Positions 17,779-27,879 of a stretch of 64,000 bases of DNA are shown one piece after another. The DNA lies in the NCBI GenBank assembly GCA_026625625.1, contig CP113055.1:2668501-2732500 (forward strand), in the 5' to 3' direction. Within the stretch, counting starts at the first letter, position 1; each line of letters begins with the position of its first letter. Source of the DNA: Blastomonas sp. SL216. GTDB lineage: Bacteria; Pseudomonadota; Alphaproteobacteria; Sphingomonadales; Sphingomonadaceae. The position numbers were made by a program, and so were the translations under genes. The notes below the pieces were generated by a model. That model saw only the letters and a list, made by a program, of their open reading frames with translations. It was not told the origin of the DNA and made no database searches.

Positions 17779-19842
17779 GTGAAAAGCCGGTATCTTGCAT
17801 CTGCCGCGGCGCTGGCCGTGACCGCCGTGCCGGCGCTCGCCCTGGCGCAGGAGGCTGCGCCCAAGGACAGCCCGGCCCCTGCCGGTCAGACGACCCCGCT
17901 GCGCAGCTTCGAGCCTGCCTATTTCAACCAGTTCGCGCCGCGCACCGCGCTCGACATGGTGCGCCAGATCCCGGGCTTCTCGATTGCGGAAGGAGAAGAC
18001 CGGCGCGGCCTGGGCCAGGGCGGCAGCAACGTGCTGATCAATGGCGAGCGCTTTTCGGGCAAGAGCAACGATGTCGTGTCCGAGCTGGGCCGCATCGGCG
18101 CGGGCAATGTCATCCGCATCGAGCTGATCGACGGCGCGACATTGAACCTGCCGGGTCTCACCGGCCAGGTGGTCAATATCGTCAGCAAGGTGGACAGCCT
18201 GACCGGCCAGTTCCGCTGGAGCCCGCGCGTCCGCTTTCGCCGCACCGATCCGCAATATCTGGACGGCGAGATTTCGGTCAGCGGCAAGGCCGGCAAGATC
18301 GCCTATACGCTCAGCGTTTCGAACGACAGCTTCCGCAACGGCAATGCCGGAACCGAGCGGGTGCTCGACGCTGCGGGCAATGTCACCGATCGCCGCTATG
18401 AGGAGCTGTACGTCAATGGCGACCAGCCGCGCATCGCCGCGGGCCTCAAATATACCGGCGACAGCGGCCAGATCGGCAATCTCAATCTGGTGTTCGAGCG
18501 CCCCTGGACCCGCATTACCGAGGATTCGGATGGCGAGGTGGTGCGCGACCGCGACTATCTGGAGACCGAGAAGGAATATAATTACGAGATTGGCGGCGAT
18601 TATCTGTTCCCGCTCTGGGGCGGCAATCTGAAGCTCATCGGCCTGCGCCGGTTCGAGCACAGCCCGTTCTTCACGCGCGTGGTCCTCGACTTCGAGGACC
18701 GCCGCCCGAGCGAGGGCAACAGCCTGGCCACCGTGATCGACGAGACCGAGACGATCGCGCGCGCCGAATATGGCTGGAAGGCGGGCGGTGCCGACTGGCA
18801 GTTCAGCCTGGAAGGCGCGATCAACAAGCTCGACACCCGCGCCGAGCTGAAGCTGCTCGATACGGCGGGCCAGTTCGTTCCGGTCCCGCTTCCCGGATCG
18901 GACGCGGTGGTCGAGGAAAAGCGCGCCGAGATTGGCCTCAGCTATGGCCGCCCGCTCAGCCCCAATCTCACGCTGCAGACCTCGCTCGGCGCGGAATATT
19001 CGCAGATCATGCAGAGCGGCGCAGGCGGCCTGACGCGCAGCTTCATCCGCCCCAAGGGCTTTGTCTCGCTCGCCTGGAAGCCGAGCAAGCGGCTCGACCT
19101 GTCGCTGCGCCTGCAACGCGATGTCGGCCAGCTCAACTTTTTCGACTTCGTCGCCTCGGCTGATCTCGGCGCGGAGAACCAGAACAGCGGCAATCCCGAT
19201 CTGGTGCCGCAGCAAAGCTGGAACATCGATTTTCAGGCCACGCAGAATCTGGGCGCGCTGGGATCGATCAACGCCAAGGCGTTCGTCAATTTCGTCGAGG
19301 ATATCGTCGATCAGGTGCCGATCGGCCTGACCGGCGAAGCCCCCGGCAACATCGAAAGCGCCACCATCTGGGGCTTTTCGATCGACAGCACGTTCAAGAT
19401 GGACGTGATCGGCTGGACCGGGGTGCGCTTCGACATCGACTATACCTATCGCAAGTCCAGCCTGCCCGACCCGTTGACCGGCCTGAACCGCCGCATTTCG
19501 GGCGATCTGATCCACGAATTCAGCGCCGAGTTCCGCTATGACATTCCCGGCGGCGACTGGGCGGTCGGCGCCAACTATTTCGATTTCAGCCAGGCCGACG
19601 AGGTGCGCCTGTCGCAGCTGGCCGAATTCCCGATCGATGGCGGGGACCTGGGCTTCTATGTCGAGAACAAGGATGTGCGCGGCATGACCGTGCGGCTGGG
19701 CCTGTCGAACATCATCGGCACCAACGAGGCGTTCCGCCGCACCTTCTATGTCGCCAGGCGCAACGGCCCGGTTGCCTTTGTCGAGGACCGGACCCGGTTT
19801 TTCGGCCCGGTGGTCAGCCTGGACATCAATGGCAGCTTCTGA
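17779..19842 (+). CDS. TonB-dependent outer membrane receptor
   Basis: 687-residue outer-membrane receptor. Signal peptide of about 23 residues (ends LALAQ), a plug domain (about 45-140, with MVRQIPGFSI and NVLINGERFSGK), then a beta-barrel ending in Phe, the usual C-terminal residue. GTG start with a GGGGGAA Shine-Dalgarno. Such receptors take up siderophores, vitamins or glycans; the ligand cannot be told. No transport genes are adjacent. Confidence 0.87.
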   Translation: MKSRYLASAAALAVTAVPALALAQEAAPKDSPAPAGQTTPLRSFEPAYFNQFAPRTALDMVRQIPGFSIAEGEDRRGLGQGGSNVLINGERFSGKSNDVVSELGRIGAGNVIRIELIDGATLNLPGLTGQVVNIVSKVDSLTGQFRWSPRVRFRRTDPQYLDGEISVSGKAGKIAYTLSVSNDSFRNGNAGTERVLDAAGNVTDRRYEELYVNGDQPRIAAGLKYTGDSGQIGNLNLVFERPWTRITEDSDGEVVRDRDYLETEKEYNYEIGGDYLFPLWGGNLKLIGLRRFEHSPFFTRVVLDFEDRRPSEGNSLATVIDETETIARAEYGWKAGGADWQFSLEGAINKLDTRAELKLLDTAGQFVPVPLPGSDAVVEEKRAEIGLSYGRPLSPNLTLQTSLGAEYSQIMQSGAGGLTRSFIRPKGFVSLAWKPSKRLDLSLRLQRDVGQLNFFDFVASADLGAENQNSGNPDLVPQQSWNIDFQATQNLGALGSINAKAFVNFVEDIVDQVPIGLTGEAPGNIESATIWGFSIDSTFKMDVIGWTGVRFDIDYTYRKSSLPDPLTGLNRRISGDLIHEFSAEFRYDIPGGDWAVGANYFDFSQADEVRLSQLAEFPIDGGDLGFYVENKDVRGMTVRLGLSNIIGTNEAFRRTFYVARRNGPVAFVEDRTRFFGPVVSLDINGSF

Positions 19843-19897
19843 TGGCTGCCGGTTCATCGCCGATACAGCCGGCGAAAACTAGGCGGAACCCGGTGCG

Positions 19898-19927
19898 GCA
19901 AATCCTTGGCATTCCCCAAGGATTTGC
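19898..19927. other. Strong hairpin between TonB receptor and bamD
   Basis: A perfect 12-bp stem (19898-19909 with 19916-19927) and 6-nt loop. No U-run follows in either direction, so factor-independent termination is not assured. Confidence 0.5.
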
Positions 19928-19966
19928 GCTTGGCGCACGGGTGCTTAGCCGATAAGGGTTGCGGCC

Positions 19967-20746
19967 ATGAACAAGGCGATCAAACTGGCTCTGGCAAGCG
20001 CGGCTGCGCTGACCGTGCTCTCCGGCTGCGCAGGCGGCAAGAACAAGGTCAACACCAACTATATCGCGCGCGATGTCAGCACGCTGTACATGGCCGCGAA
20101 GGACCGGCTGGACCGCGGCCAGAACAAGATCGCCGCCGAGCTGTTCGACGAGGTCGAGCGCCAGCATCCCTATTCGCCCTGGGCGCGCCGTGCGCAGCTG
20201 ATGAGTTCGTTCAGCTATTATCTCGCCAAGGATCACAACAAGTCGATCCAGTCGGCGCAGCGCTTCCTGGCCATCCACCCGGGCAACAAGGACGCGGCCT
20301 ACGCTTATTACCTGATCTCGCTCAATTATTACGAGCAGATCAGCGACGTCACCCGCGACCAGAAGATCACCCAGCAGGCGCTGGCTGCGCTGGGCGAGGT
20401 GATGCGCCGCTATCCTAACACCCGCTATGCCTCCGACGCACGGCTGAAGGTCGATCTGGTCAACGATCACCTTGCCGGCAAGGAAATGGAAATCGGCCGC
20501 TATTACCAGCGCAGCTCGAACTGGCTGGCCGCGACGCTGCGCTTCCGCGAGGTGGTCGACAAGTACCAGACCACCAGCCACACCGCCGAGGCCCTGTACC
20601 GCCTGACCGAATGCTATCTGGCGCTGGGCATCCCGGTCGAGGCGAAAAAGGCCGCTGCCGTGCTGGGCGCGAACTATCCGGGTTCGGAATGGTATGAAAA
20701 GGCCTTCGAGCTGACCGAGAAACACAGCGAGCTCATCGCCAGCTGA
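19967..20746 (+). CDS. bamD: Outer membrane assembly lipoprotein BamD
   Basis: 259-residue lipoprotein of the BAM complex, which inserts beta-barrel proteins into the outer membrane. Lipobox LSGC puts the acylated cysteine at residue 21. TPR-like repeats follow, e.g. AAELFDEVERQHPYSPWARRAQ and QRFLAIHPGNKDAAYAYYL, matching the family in order and length. A bidirectional terminator follows the stop. Confidence 0.95.
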   Translation: MNKAIKLALASAAALTVLSGCAGGKNKVNTNYIARDVSTLYMAAKDRLDRGQNKIAAELFDEVERQHPYSPWARRAQLMSSFSYYLAKDHNKSIQSAQRFLAIHPGNKDAAYAYYLISLNYYEQISDVTRDQKITQQALAALGEVMRRYPNTRYASDARLKVDLVNDHLAGKEMEIGRYYQRSSNWLAATLRFREVVDKYQTTSHTAEALYRLTECYLALGIPVEAKKAAAVLGANYPGSEWYEKAFELTEKHSELIAS

Positions 20747-20767
20747 CCGGCCTGCCGACCGTCATCG

Positions 20768-20803
20768 AAAAAGCCCCGAAGCGCGATGCTCCGGGGCTTT
20801 TTT
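20768..20803. terminator. Bidirectional rho-independent terminator
   Basis: Stem aaaaagccccg/cggggcttttt (20768-20778 with 20792-20802) with a 13-nt loop. The T-run on one side and A-run on the other let it serve both bamD (+) and argF (-), which converge here. Confidence 0.88.
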
Positions 20804-20804
20804 G

Positions 20805-21731
20805 TCAGATCTGGCCGAACACCCAGCGCAGCACCGATTTCTGCGCGTGGAGCCGGTTCTCCGCCTCGTCCCAGACCACCGATTGCGGCCCGTCGATGAC
20901 GCTGGCCGTCACTTCCTCTTCGCGATGCGCGGGCAGACAGTGCAGGAACAGCGCGTCCTTGTTGGCGCGCGCCATCAGCGCATCGTTGACCTGATAGGGC
21001 ATCATCGCCTTGAGCTTTTCCTCGGCATGCGCCTGGCCCATCGAGATCCAGGTATCGGTCACGATGACATCCGCGCCCGTCGCCGCCTCTGCGGCATCGC
21101 GGTGGAAGCTGATCGTACCGCCGGCCGCGCGCGCCCGTTCAACAAATCCAGCATCAGGATCATAGCCATGGGGGCAGCCGATGCGCACGGTGAACTTCAT
21201 CAGCCCGGCGGCCTCGACGATCGAGTTGAGCACGTTGTTGCCATCGCCGAGCCAGGCGACGACCAGCCCGGGCAGCGCCTTGCGGTGCTCGATGATGGTC
21301 AGCAGGTCCGCGACGATCTGGCACGGGTGCGACAGATCAGTGAGGCCGTTGATCACAGGCACGGTCGCAAAATGCGCCATTTCCTCAATCTTGGCATGAT
21401 CATCGGTGCGGATCATGATGGCATCGCACATGCGCGACAGCACGCGCGCAGTATCCGCCACCGTCTCGCCGCGGCCCAGCTGGGTGCTGCCTGCATCGAG
21501 GATCAGGCTGGTGCCGCCGAGCTGGCGGATCGCCATGTCGAACGAGACGCGGGTGCGGGTGGAGTTCTTCTCGAACACCATGGCGAGCGTGTGGCCCTCC
21601 AGCGGCGCATCGGGATCGGCCTTGCCTTTGGGCCAGCCATGGCGCGCGTCCTTGCGATCAATCGCATCGTTGAGCATGGCGGCGATGGCATCGTGTCCGG
21701 CATCGGACAGGTTCAGGAAATGACGGGTCAT
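20805..21731 (-). CDS. argF: Ornithine carbamoyltransferase (ArgF)
   Basis: 308-residue enzyme making citrulline from ornithine and carbamoyl phosphate in arginine synthesis. Carbamoyl-phosphate motif STRTR starts at residue 57; [12 protein letters not shown] and HCLPAHR (ornithine site) are present. GGGGGAG precedes the ATG. It follows argD on the same strand with a 152-nt repeat-containing spacer, so argD-argF are probably co-transcribed. Confidence 0.96.
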   Translation of the reverse strand: MTRHFLNLSDAGHDAIAAMLNDAIDRKDARHGWPKGKADPDAPLEGHTLAMVFEKNSTRTRVSFDMAIRQLGGTSLILDAGSTQLGRGETVADTARVLSRMCDAIMIRTDDHAKIEEMAHFATVPVINGLTDLSHPCQIVADLLTIIEHRKALPGLVVAWLGDGNNVLNSIVEAAGLMKFTVRIGCPHGYDPDAGFVERARAAGGTISFHRDAAEAATGADVIVTDTWISMGQAHAEEKLKAMMPYQVNDALMARANKDALFLHCLPAHREEEVTASVIDGPQSVVWDEAENRLHAQKSVLRWVFGQI

Positions 21732-21750
21732 CAGATGTCTCCCCCCTCCT

Positions 21751-21873
21751 CTCTCCTTTAGGGGAGAGGATACGGAGCCTTGGCAGCACCGCTGCCTAGG
21801 CGAAGTTGGAGAGGGGTATGCGATGGTGCACCCCGCCCCCTCTCCCAACCCTCTCCCCTGAAGGGGAGAGGGC
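21751..21873. repeat. Palindromic repeat between argD and argF
   Basis: Imperfect palindrome: ctctcctttaggggagag at the argF side and ccctctcccctgaaggggagaggg at the argD side flank a spacer containing cttggcagcaccgctgcctaggcgaag. Another intergenic repeat family of the GC-rich type. It separates two genes of the same pathway without an obvious terminator T-run. Confidence 0.6.
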
Positions 21874-21883
21874 TAGCTAAGTC

Positions 21884-23083
21884 TCACGCCGCCTCAGGCA
21901 ACGCAAAGTCCCGCGCGCCGGCGGACAGGCGCTCGATGAACTCGTCGACATGCGCCTGCTCGATCACCAGCGGCGGCAGGATGCGGACCACATTCTCGCC
22001 CGCCGCCACGGTCAGCAGACCGTGATGATCGCGCAAATGCGCCACGAACGCGCGGTTCTCCGCCCGGTCCTTGAGCTTCAGGCCCAGCATCAGCCCCATG
22101 CCACGCACCGAATCGAAGATTTCGTCGTGATTGGGAATGAGCTGCTCGAGCGCACCGCGCAGCCGCTCGCCCATGTTGCGGACATGCGCCAGGAACTCTG
22201 GCGTGTTGACGACGTCAAGCACCGCCTCGCCCGCCGCCATGGCCAGCGGACCGCCGCCATAAGTGGAGCCGTGCGTGCCGATCACCATGCCGCGCGCCGC
22301 CTTTTCGGTGGCGAGGCACGCGCCCATCGGGAAGCCGCCGCCAATGCCCTTGGCGGTCGCCATGATGTCGGGCTCGATGCCGTATTGCTCATAGGCATAG
22401 AGCGTTCCTGTGCGCGCGACGCCGCACTGCACCTCGTCGAGCACCAGCATCAGGTCATGCTCGTCGCAAAGCGCCCGAAGCCCCTTCATGAATTCGGGGC
22501 TGGCCGGGCGGACGCCGCCCTCGCCCTGCACCGGCTCGACCAGGAAGCCTGCGACATCGGGGCCGATCGCTGCCTTGGCGCCTTCCAGATCGTCGAAATC
22601 GACATAGCGGAAGCCGGGCAGCAGCGGGGCAAAGCCCTTGTGCATCTTTTCCTGGTTCGACGCGCTGATCGTGGCCATCGTGCGGCCGTGGAACGCGTTC
22701 TTGAAGGTGATCAGCACCGTCCGGTTAGGATCGCCGCCTTCGGACTGGTGATAGGCGCGCGCAGTCTTTATCGCGCATTCGCACGCTTCGGCGCCCGAAT
22801 TGGTGAAGAACACGGTGTCGGCAAAGGTCGAATCGACCAGCCGCTGCGCCAGATGTTCACCCTGCGGGCTGCCATAGAGGTTCGACACATGCACCAGCGT
22901 CTCGGCCTGTTTCTGAATGGCTTGCGTGAGGTGCGGATGGCCATGGCCGAGCAGGTTGACGGCGATGCCGCTGGCAAAGTCCAGATATCGCTCGCCACGT
23001 TCTCCGATCAGGTAACAGCCTTCGCCGCGCACCGGGCGCACGGCGCACCGGGGGTAAACGGGCATCAGCGGCGTGATCGTCAT
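21884..23083 (-). CDS. argD: Acetylornithine aminotransferase (ArgD)
   Basis: 399-residue class III PLP aminotransferase converting N-acetylglutamate semialdehyde to N-acetylornithine; many ArgD enzymes also serve lysine synthesis (DapC). Motifs: TNSGAEACECAIKTAR, LVLDEVQCGVARTG with the PLP-ring Asp, and TAKGIGGGFPMG with the Schiff-base Lys. It lies directly upstream of argF. Confidence 0.94.
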   Translation of the reverse strand: MTITPLMPVYPRCAVRPVRGEGCYLIGERGERYLDFASGIAVNLLGHGHPHLTQAIQKQAETLVHVSNLYGSPQGEHLAQRLVDSTFADTVFFTNSGAEACECAIKTARAYHQSEGGDPNRTVLITFKNAFHGRTMATISASNQEKMHKGFAPLLPGFRYVDFDDLEGAKAAIGPDVAGFLVEPVQGEGGVRPASPEFMKGLRALCDEHDLMLVLDEVQCGVARTGTLYAYEQYGIEPDIMATAKGIGGGFPMGACLATEKAARGMVIGTHGSTYGGGPLAMAAGEAVLDVVNTPEFLAHVRNMGERLRGALEQLIPNHDEIFDSVRGMGLMLGLKLKDRAENRAFVAHLRDHHGLLTVAAGENVVRILPPLVIEQAHVDEFIERLSAGARDFALPEAA

Positions 23084-23309
23084 GGCAGCCTTGTCCTTCC
23101 TTCAACCGGTCCCGATCAAAAATCCGCAACCGCCCTTCCATCGGCACAGGGGACCACTGCACCAAACGTAAAAAGGCGACCCCAAGAACCAGGGCCGCCA
23201 GCGTGCGGGCCGCAGCTATAGCGCCGCTGTGGGCATGGGGTCAATGATGGCTGCACAAAGGGACTGGCGGCGCGCCTGCGGGCTTGCTAAGGGCTTGCGC
23301 CTTGGCGAT

Positions 23310-23386
<77 letters not shown>

Positions 23387-23535
23387 GTTTTTCCCCTTGG
23401 AAATCCTTTAGCCTTACGCCCCGTGGCTCGGTCTTTGCGCCGGTTTGGGATGCGCTGTGTAAGTCCAAACTCCCGGCCAAGGAGCATGGGGCTAAGCGCG
23501 ACCTCAAAGCCAACGCCTCAGCCTGATCAGTGGCA

Positions 23536-24888
23536 TCACGCCAGATTGGGCAGCTCCTGCTCCACCAGAACCGGCATTGGCGGTGCTGTGCCAGGGGCAG
23601 GAGTCGGCTTCAAGTCCATCGCTTCGAGCACGATGTCCGCTGCCTGATCCCAATCGTGGGGCTTGAAGTCGCTTTTGACGCGCCGTTCCCATTGCTGGCG
23701 CCATTGATGGTCGAAGGCCATGCGGCAAATGGCTTCGCGCCAGGCCCGTGTGTCATAGGGGCTGATATGCAGGGCGCAACCGGCGCTGGCTTCCGGCAGT
23801 GCCCCGGCATCCGAAGCGATGACCGCCTTGCCAAATGCGAGCGCCTCGGACACCGGCAGGCCCCAGCCTTCGTAATAGGAGGGGTAAACGCAAAACAGCG
23901 CATCATGGTAGAGCCTTGCCAGCATGGCATCGGATACGTTGTCGAGTAACAGGAATTTGTGCGCGATCCGGTCGTTCAGCTCGATATCGTCGAGGAGATC
24001 GTTGACCCGCCATCCCGGCATGCCGACCATGCATATCGTCGGCAGCCGCTCGAAATCGGCATGGCCCGCCATCTCGGCATAGACCTCGTACAACATCCTG
24101 TGATTCTTGCGTCGCTCGATCGTCGACACGAACAGGATATAGGTGCTCCTGGGCAGGCGTGCGGCTTCCTGACAGGTCAGATCTCCGGATGCCGGCAGGT
24201 TGCAGCCCAGCGGCACCACTGCCAGAGGCGGCGCTGTCAGGCCCTGGTTCTCGATGAATTTCAGCGCGTCATTGCGGGTGCAGACGGAGTTGCAGAGCAG
24301 GAGCGAAGACGCGCTGGTCAGCGCCCTGAAATAGTCCACCATCCTGGCTTTCGTCCCGCGAACGAAAAACTCCGGAAAATCGACGGGCAACACGTCATGA
24401 AAGAACCCGATGATCGTTGCCTGTCGTTCCTCGACGATTTTGTGGAACATCACGGGGTAATCCAGATAGCCATCATTGCTGACGGTCAAGAACCTGTCGC
24501 CCGGCCTGATGTCCGCCACCGGCGAGGATATGCGGGGCTCCTGACTGCGACGGAATCTGTTCCGCCATGCGAGGATCTGTCGCAACACGGGTTCGGCGCG
24601 ACCGCCTTCGCACAGAAAATGATAGAATACCGCCTTGCCGCCCGCCCAGACCGCACCGCGCAACCGGGCAAGGACGGTGGCCTTGCCCGTCTCGGCCTGC
24701 TGCCCTGTCCAGCTCAGCGCTCCGGCAGGATCGACCTCATAAAATTCGCCGCCCACGAACACGCAATAGCGCATCGGCTCGTCGGTCTTCCCCACGAGGG
24801 CTGCAAAGAGTTCGCGCTCGACCCGGATAATACCTGCCGGGGGCCGCGACCAGAAATAGGACCCTGTAAAATGCAACCAGATCGTCAT
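23536..24888 (-). CDS. Glycosyltransferase family 4-like protein
   Basis: 450-residue GT-B glycosyltransferase. The C-terminal half has the nucleotide-sugar signature: [11 protein letters not shown] near the domain border, then [26 protein letters not shown] with the EGxGLPxxEAxA motif and ALPEASAG. The N-terminus has [16 protein letters not shown], as in polysaccharide-assembly transferases. No neighbouring capsule genes, so the glycan is unknown. Confidence 0.83.
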   Translation of the reverse strand: MTIWLHFTGSYFWSRPPAGIIRVERELFAALVGKTDEPMRYCVFVGGEFYEVDPAGALSWTGQQAETGKATVLARLRGAVWAGGKAVFYHFLCEGGRAEPVLRQILAWRNRFRRSQEPRISSPVADIRPGDRFLTVSNDGYLDYPVMFHKIVEERQATIIGFFHDVLPVDFPEFFVRGTKARMVDYFRALTSASSLLLCNSVCTRNDALKFIENQGLTAPPLAVVPLGCNLPASGDLTCQEAARLPRSTYILFVSTIERRKNHRMLYEVYAEMAGHADFERLPTICMVGMPGWRVNDLLDDIELNDRIAHKFLLLDNVSDAMLARLYHDALFCVYPSYYEGWGLPVSEALAFGKAVIASDAGALPEASAGCALHISPYDTRAWREAICRMAFDHQWRQQWERRVKSDFKPHDWDQAADIVLEAMDLKPTPAPGTAPPMPVLVEQELPNLA

Positions 24889-25512
24889 CTCGTATTCCGC
24901 GTCAGAACGTCTTCAAACATGCCGCCAGGATGCGGCGTGCAGCCGCTGGTGCGCCAGTTCCGCGCTGAGGGTTGAGGTCGTTCCGCTCGCCGACCTGGCT
25001 GAGGTCCGGCCTTCCGGCAGGCTCATGGCCGCTGCCCTGGCCCATGCTGTTGTCCATGCCCCCTGCCCTTGTCCCCGCGTGCCGAACAGGCACGAAATGG
25101 CGGATAGGAGTAAGTCGGAGACGAACGGACCACAAGCGCTGTCAATCGGGGCGTTTGCCTGCCTGGCCGCAACCACCCACAGCGGCAATTGCCGAATTTC
25201 GAAGACCAGAGCCGATGGGGCGCTCCCCCCGTCGGCTGCGCTCAGAATGCTGAGCACGCCCGGATGCTCCAGGGCGCCTGCCCATAGTCACCCGGATGAA
25301 GCCATGGCCGGTGCGCGGGGCATCGGGTGGGCAAAGCCATTGAAAGATCGGCGGAATGTGCGCTAGCGCGTTCGATCCGCTGATTCATGCATGACACACC
25401 CATGTCTCAATAATGCCACAGCGCTGAAAAATATTGCGGCGCAGCAGCGATGGAATTGACGAGATACCGGCTTTCCGGCGATGGACGAACCACCGTGGAT
25501 CAGGCGCGCAGC
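24889..25512. other. Long intergenic region, no gene supported
   Basis: No reading frame on either strand shows a recognisable protein or a Shine-Dalgarno-supported start. The frames of about 110 codons here (25025-25366 on plus, 24913-25257 on minus) have unlikely composition. It may be an eroded gene remnant or hold an unrecognised RNA. Confidence 0.4.
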
Positions 25513-25530
25513 CTGTCACTTTTCTGTCAC
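25513..25530 (+). promoter_or_regulatory. Pho-box-like direct repeat
   Basis: Two perfect ctgtcac copies (25513-25519 and 25524-25530) with an 11-bp period, matching the PhoB box pattern of two CTGTCA half-sites. It ends only 14 nt before the ATG of the TonB receptor at 25545, closer than an activator site usually lies, so function is uncertain. Confidence 0.45.
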
Positions 25531-25544
25531 ATTGAGGACTTCCG

Positions 25545-27824
25545 ATGAACTCATCTTCGCGCCGCCTGGTATCTTCCATCGCGCTTGCCGCCGCCGCTTT
25601 CGGTTGCGCGCTGGCTTCCCCCGCTGCGGCGCAGAGCGCGGGCGAGCAGGGTGAAGAGGGCGAACGCGGCGTCGGCGTCATCGTGGTCACCGCGCAGAAG
25701 CGCGAGCAGGACCAGCGCGATGTTCCGCTGTCGATCTCGACGCTGAGCAATGATGCGCTGGCAGCGGTTCAGGCAGGCGGCGGCGACATTCGCGGCCTCG
25801 CCGGACGCGTGCCCAACCTCAACATCGAAAGCTCGTTCGGCCGCAGCTTCCCGCGATTCTACATCCGCGGCCTCGGCAATACCGATTTCGACCTCAACGC
25901 CTCGCAGCCGGTCAGCCTGGTCTATGACGATGTCGTGCTGGAAAACCCGATCCTGAAGGGCTTCCCGATCTTCGATCTCGACCGGATCGAGGTTCTGCGC
26001 GGGCCGCAAGGCACGCTGTTCGGCCGCAACACGCCGGCGGGCATCGTCAAGTTCGATACCGTCAAGCCCGGCGCCGATGGCGGCTATGCCAAGGCCAGCT
26101 GGGCGCGGTTCAACACCATCCAGCTCGAAGGCGCGGTCGGCGCGAATCTGGGCAACGGCTTCTCGTTCCGCGCATCGGGCCTGTACCAGCACCGCGACCA
26201 TTGGGTGGACAATGTCGACAATGGCCGGGGCGACGATCTGGGCGGCTATGACGATTTTGCCGGCCGCCTGCAGCTTCAATATGAGGACGGCCCGCTCACC
26301 GCGCGGCTGACCGGCCAGGTGCGCGTGCTCGACGGATCGGCGATCCTGTTCCGCGCCAACGTCTTCCAGCGCGGCAGCAACGAGCTGATCGGGCTGGGCG
26401 GCCCCGCTACCGAGTTCCGCCGCGACCAGATCCGTTCGGACGGGATCAATTTCCAGGAGCTCAACACCTATAATGTCGGCCTGACCGTCGACTATGATTT
26501 CGGCCCGGCGACGCTGACCTCGGTCACCTCCTACTGGAATGGCAATCTCAAGAGCCGCGGCGATATCGATGGCGGCTTCGGCAATGCCTTTGCACCCAGC
26601 CAGGGCCCGGGCTTCATACCCTTCTCGGCGCAGACCCGCGACGACGTGCCGAGCCTCGACCAGTATACCCAGGAAGTGCGCCTGGCCTCGAACGGCACGA
26701 CCGGCCTTGGCTATCAGATCGGCGGGTTCTTCTTCAACGAGCGGCTGAACATCACCACGCTCGATTACGGTGCTCCTGCCGATACCGTTGCAGCGGCGGT
26801 CGCGGTGCAGCGCCAGGTGACCAACGCCTTCGGTCTGTTCGGGACGCTCAGCTACACCTTCGACAACGGCCTGATCCTGCAGGCGGGCGCGCGCTACAAT
26901 GACGATGATCGCGACTTCGCCGCCGCGCGGCCGATCGACACGCGCCCCGGCTTTCTCGGCTTTGGCGGCCCGGTGCCCACGCTGCGAACCGAAGCCAAGG
27001 CGAATCTGCTGACCTGGGACCTGAGCGCGGTCTATCCGGTGAGCGATGCGGTCAACATCTTTGCCCGCGCCGCACGCGGCTATCGTGCCCCCTCGATCCA
27101 GGGCCGCCTGGCCTTTGGCCGCGCGCTGTCGGTCGCCGATGCCGAACGCACCATGTCCTATGAAACCGGCATCAAGACCGTGCTGTTCGATGGCGCGGCG
27201 CGGTTCAACCTGACCGGCTATTATTTCAACACCGAGGACCTGCAGCTGACCGCGGTCGGCGGCGGCGGCAATGTCACCGCGCTGCTCAATGCCGATGACG
27301 TCGAAGGCTATGGCTTCGAGGCCGAGCTGGCAGCGCGTCCCACCGATGGCCTCGATCTCAGCATCGGCATCGGCTTCAACGAGAACGAGATCAAGTCGCC
27401 TGGCCTGGGCGTGGCCGGATGCGGCGCGCCGTGCACCGTGCTCAACACACCTGTCGCAGGTCGCCCCGGCATCTTCTCGATCGATGGCAACCGCCTGCCG
27501 CAATCGCCCAAATGGTCGGTCAACTGGACCGCCGGTTACGCGCACCCCGTCGGAAATGGCGAGCTGTACGTGTTCACCGACTGGTATTATCGCTCGCGCA
27601 TCCAGTTCTTCCTCTACAATTCGGTCGAGTTCAGCGATGACAGCCTGATCGAGGGTGGCCTGCGCTTCGGTTACCGCACCGCCGACGGCAAGTTCGATGT
27701 CGCAGCCTTTGCGCGCAACATCACCAACAATGTCTCGGCCACCGGCGGCATCGATTTCAACAACCTGACCGCCTATGTGAACGAACCGCGCGTCTTCGGC
27801 ATCGAGGTCGGCACGCGCTTCTGA
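25545..27824 (+). CDS. TonB-dependent outer membrane receptor
   Basis: 759-residue receptor. Signal peptide of about 30 residues (ends SPAAAQ), a TonB-box-like stretch VGVIVVTAQKREQ at about 43-55, a plug domain with FYIRGLGNTDFDLNASQ and IEVLRGPQGTLFGRNTPAG, and a barrel ending GTRF. This plug type is common in sphingomonad receptors for complex organic ligands. A GAGGA Shine-Dalgarno precedes the ATG. Ligand unknown; the Pho-box-like repeat upstream hints at a phosphorus-related role but does not prove one. Confidence 0.88.
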   Translation: MNSSSRRLVSSIALAAAAFGCALASPAAAQSAGEQGEEGERGVGVIVVTAQKREQDQRDVPLSISTLSNDALAAVQAGGGDIRGLAGRVPNLNIESSFGRSFPRFYIRGLGNTDFDLNASQPVSLVYDDVVLENPILKGFPIFDLDRIEVLRGPQGTLFGRNTPAGIVKFDTVKPGADGGYAKASWARFNTIQLEGAVGANLGNGFSFRASGLYQHRDHWVDNVDNGRGDDLGGYDDFAGRLQLQYEDGPLTARLTGQVRVLDGSAILFRANVFQRGSNELIGLGGPATEFRRDQIRSDGINFQELNTYNVGLTVDYDFGPATLTSVTSYWNGNLKSRGDIDGGFGNAFAPSQGPGFIPFSAQTRDDVPSLDQYTQEVRLASNGTTGLGYQIGGFFFNERLNITTLDYGAPADTVAAAVAVQRQVTNAFGLFGTLSYTFDNGLILQAGARYNDDDRDFAAARPIDTRPGFLGFGGPVPTLRTEAKANLLTWDLSAVYPVSDAVNIFARAARGYRAPSIQGRLAFGRALSVADAERTMSYETGIKTVLFDGAARFNLTGYYFNTEDLQLTAVGGGGNVTALLNADDVEGYGFEAELAARPTDGLDLSIGIGFNENEIKSPGLGVAGCGAPCTVLNTPVAGRPGIFSIDGNRLPQSPKWSVNWTAGYAHPVGNGELYVFTDWYYRSRIQFFLYNSVEFSDDSLIEGGLRFGYRTADGKFDVAAFARNITNNVSATGGIDFNNLTAYVNEPRVFGIEVGTRF

Positions 27825-27879
27825 TCGGAGCCGAACAGGCGTAGCGCGCGGACCCGGCCCGCGTGCCGCGCCCGTTCGG

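Noticed and set aside
17590-19857. A 755-codon minus-strand open frame
   Set aside because: It is the antisense shadow of the TonB receptor at 17779-19842 and has no recognisable domain.
25551-27545. A 664-codon minus-strand open frame
   Set aside because: Antisense shadow of the TonB receptor at 25545-27824.
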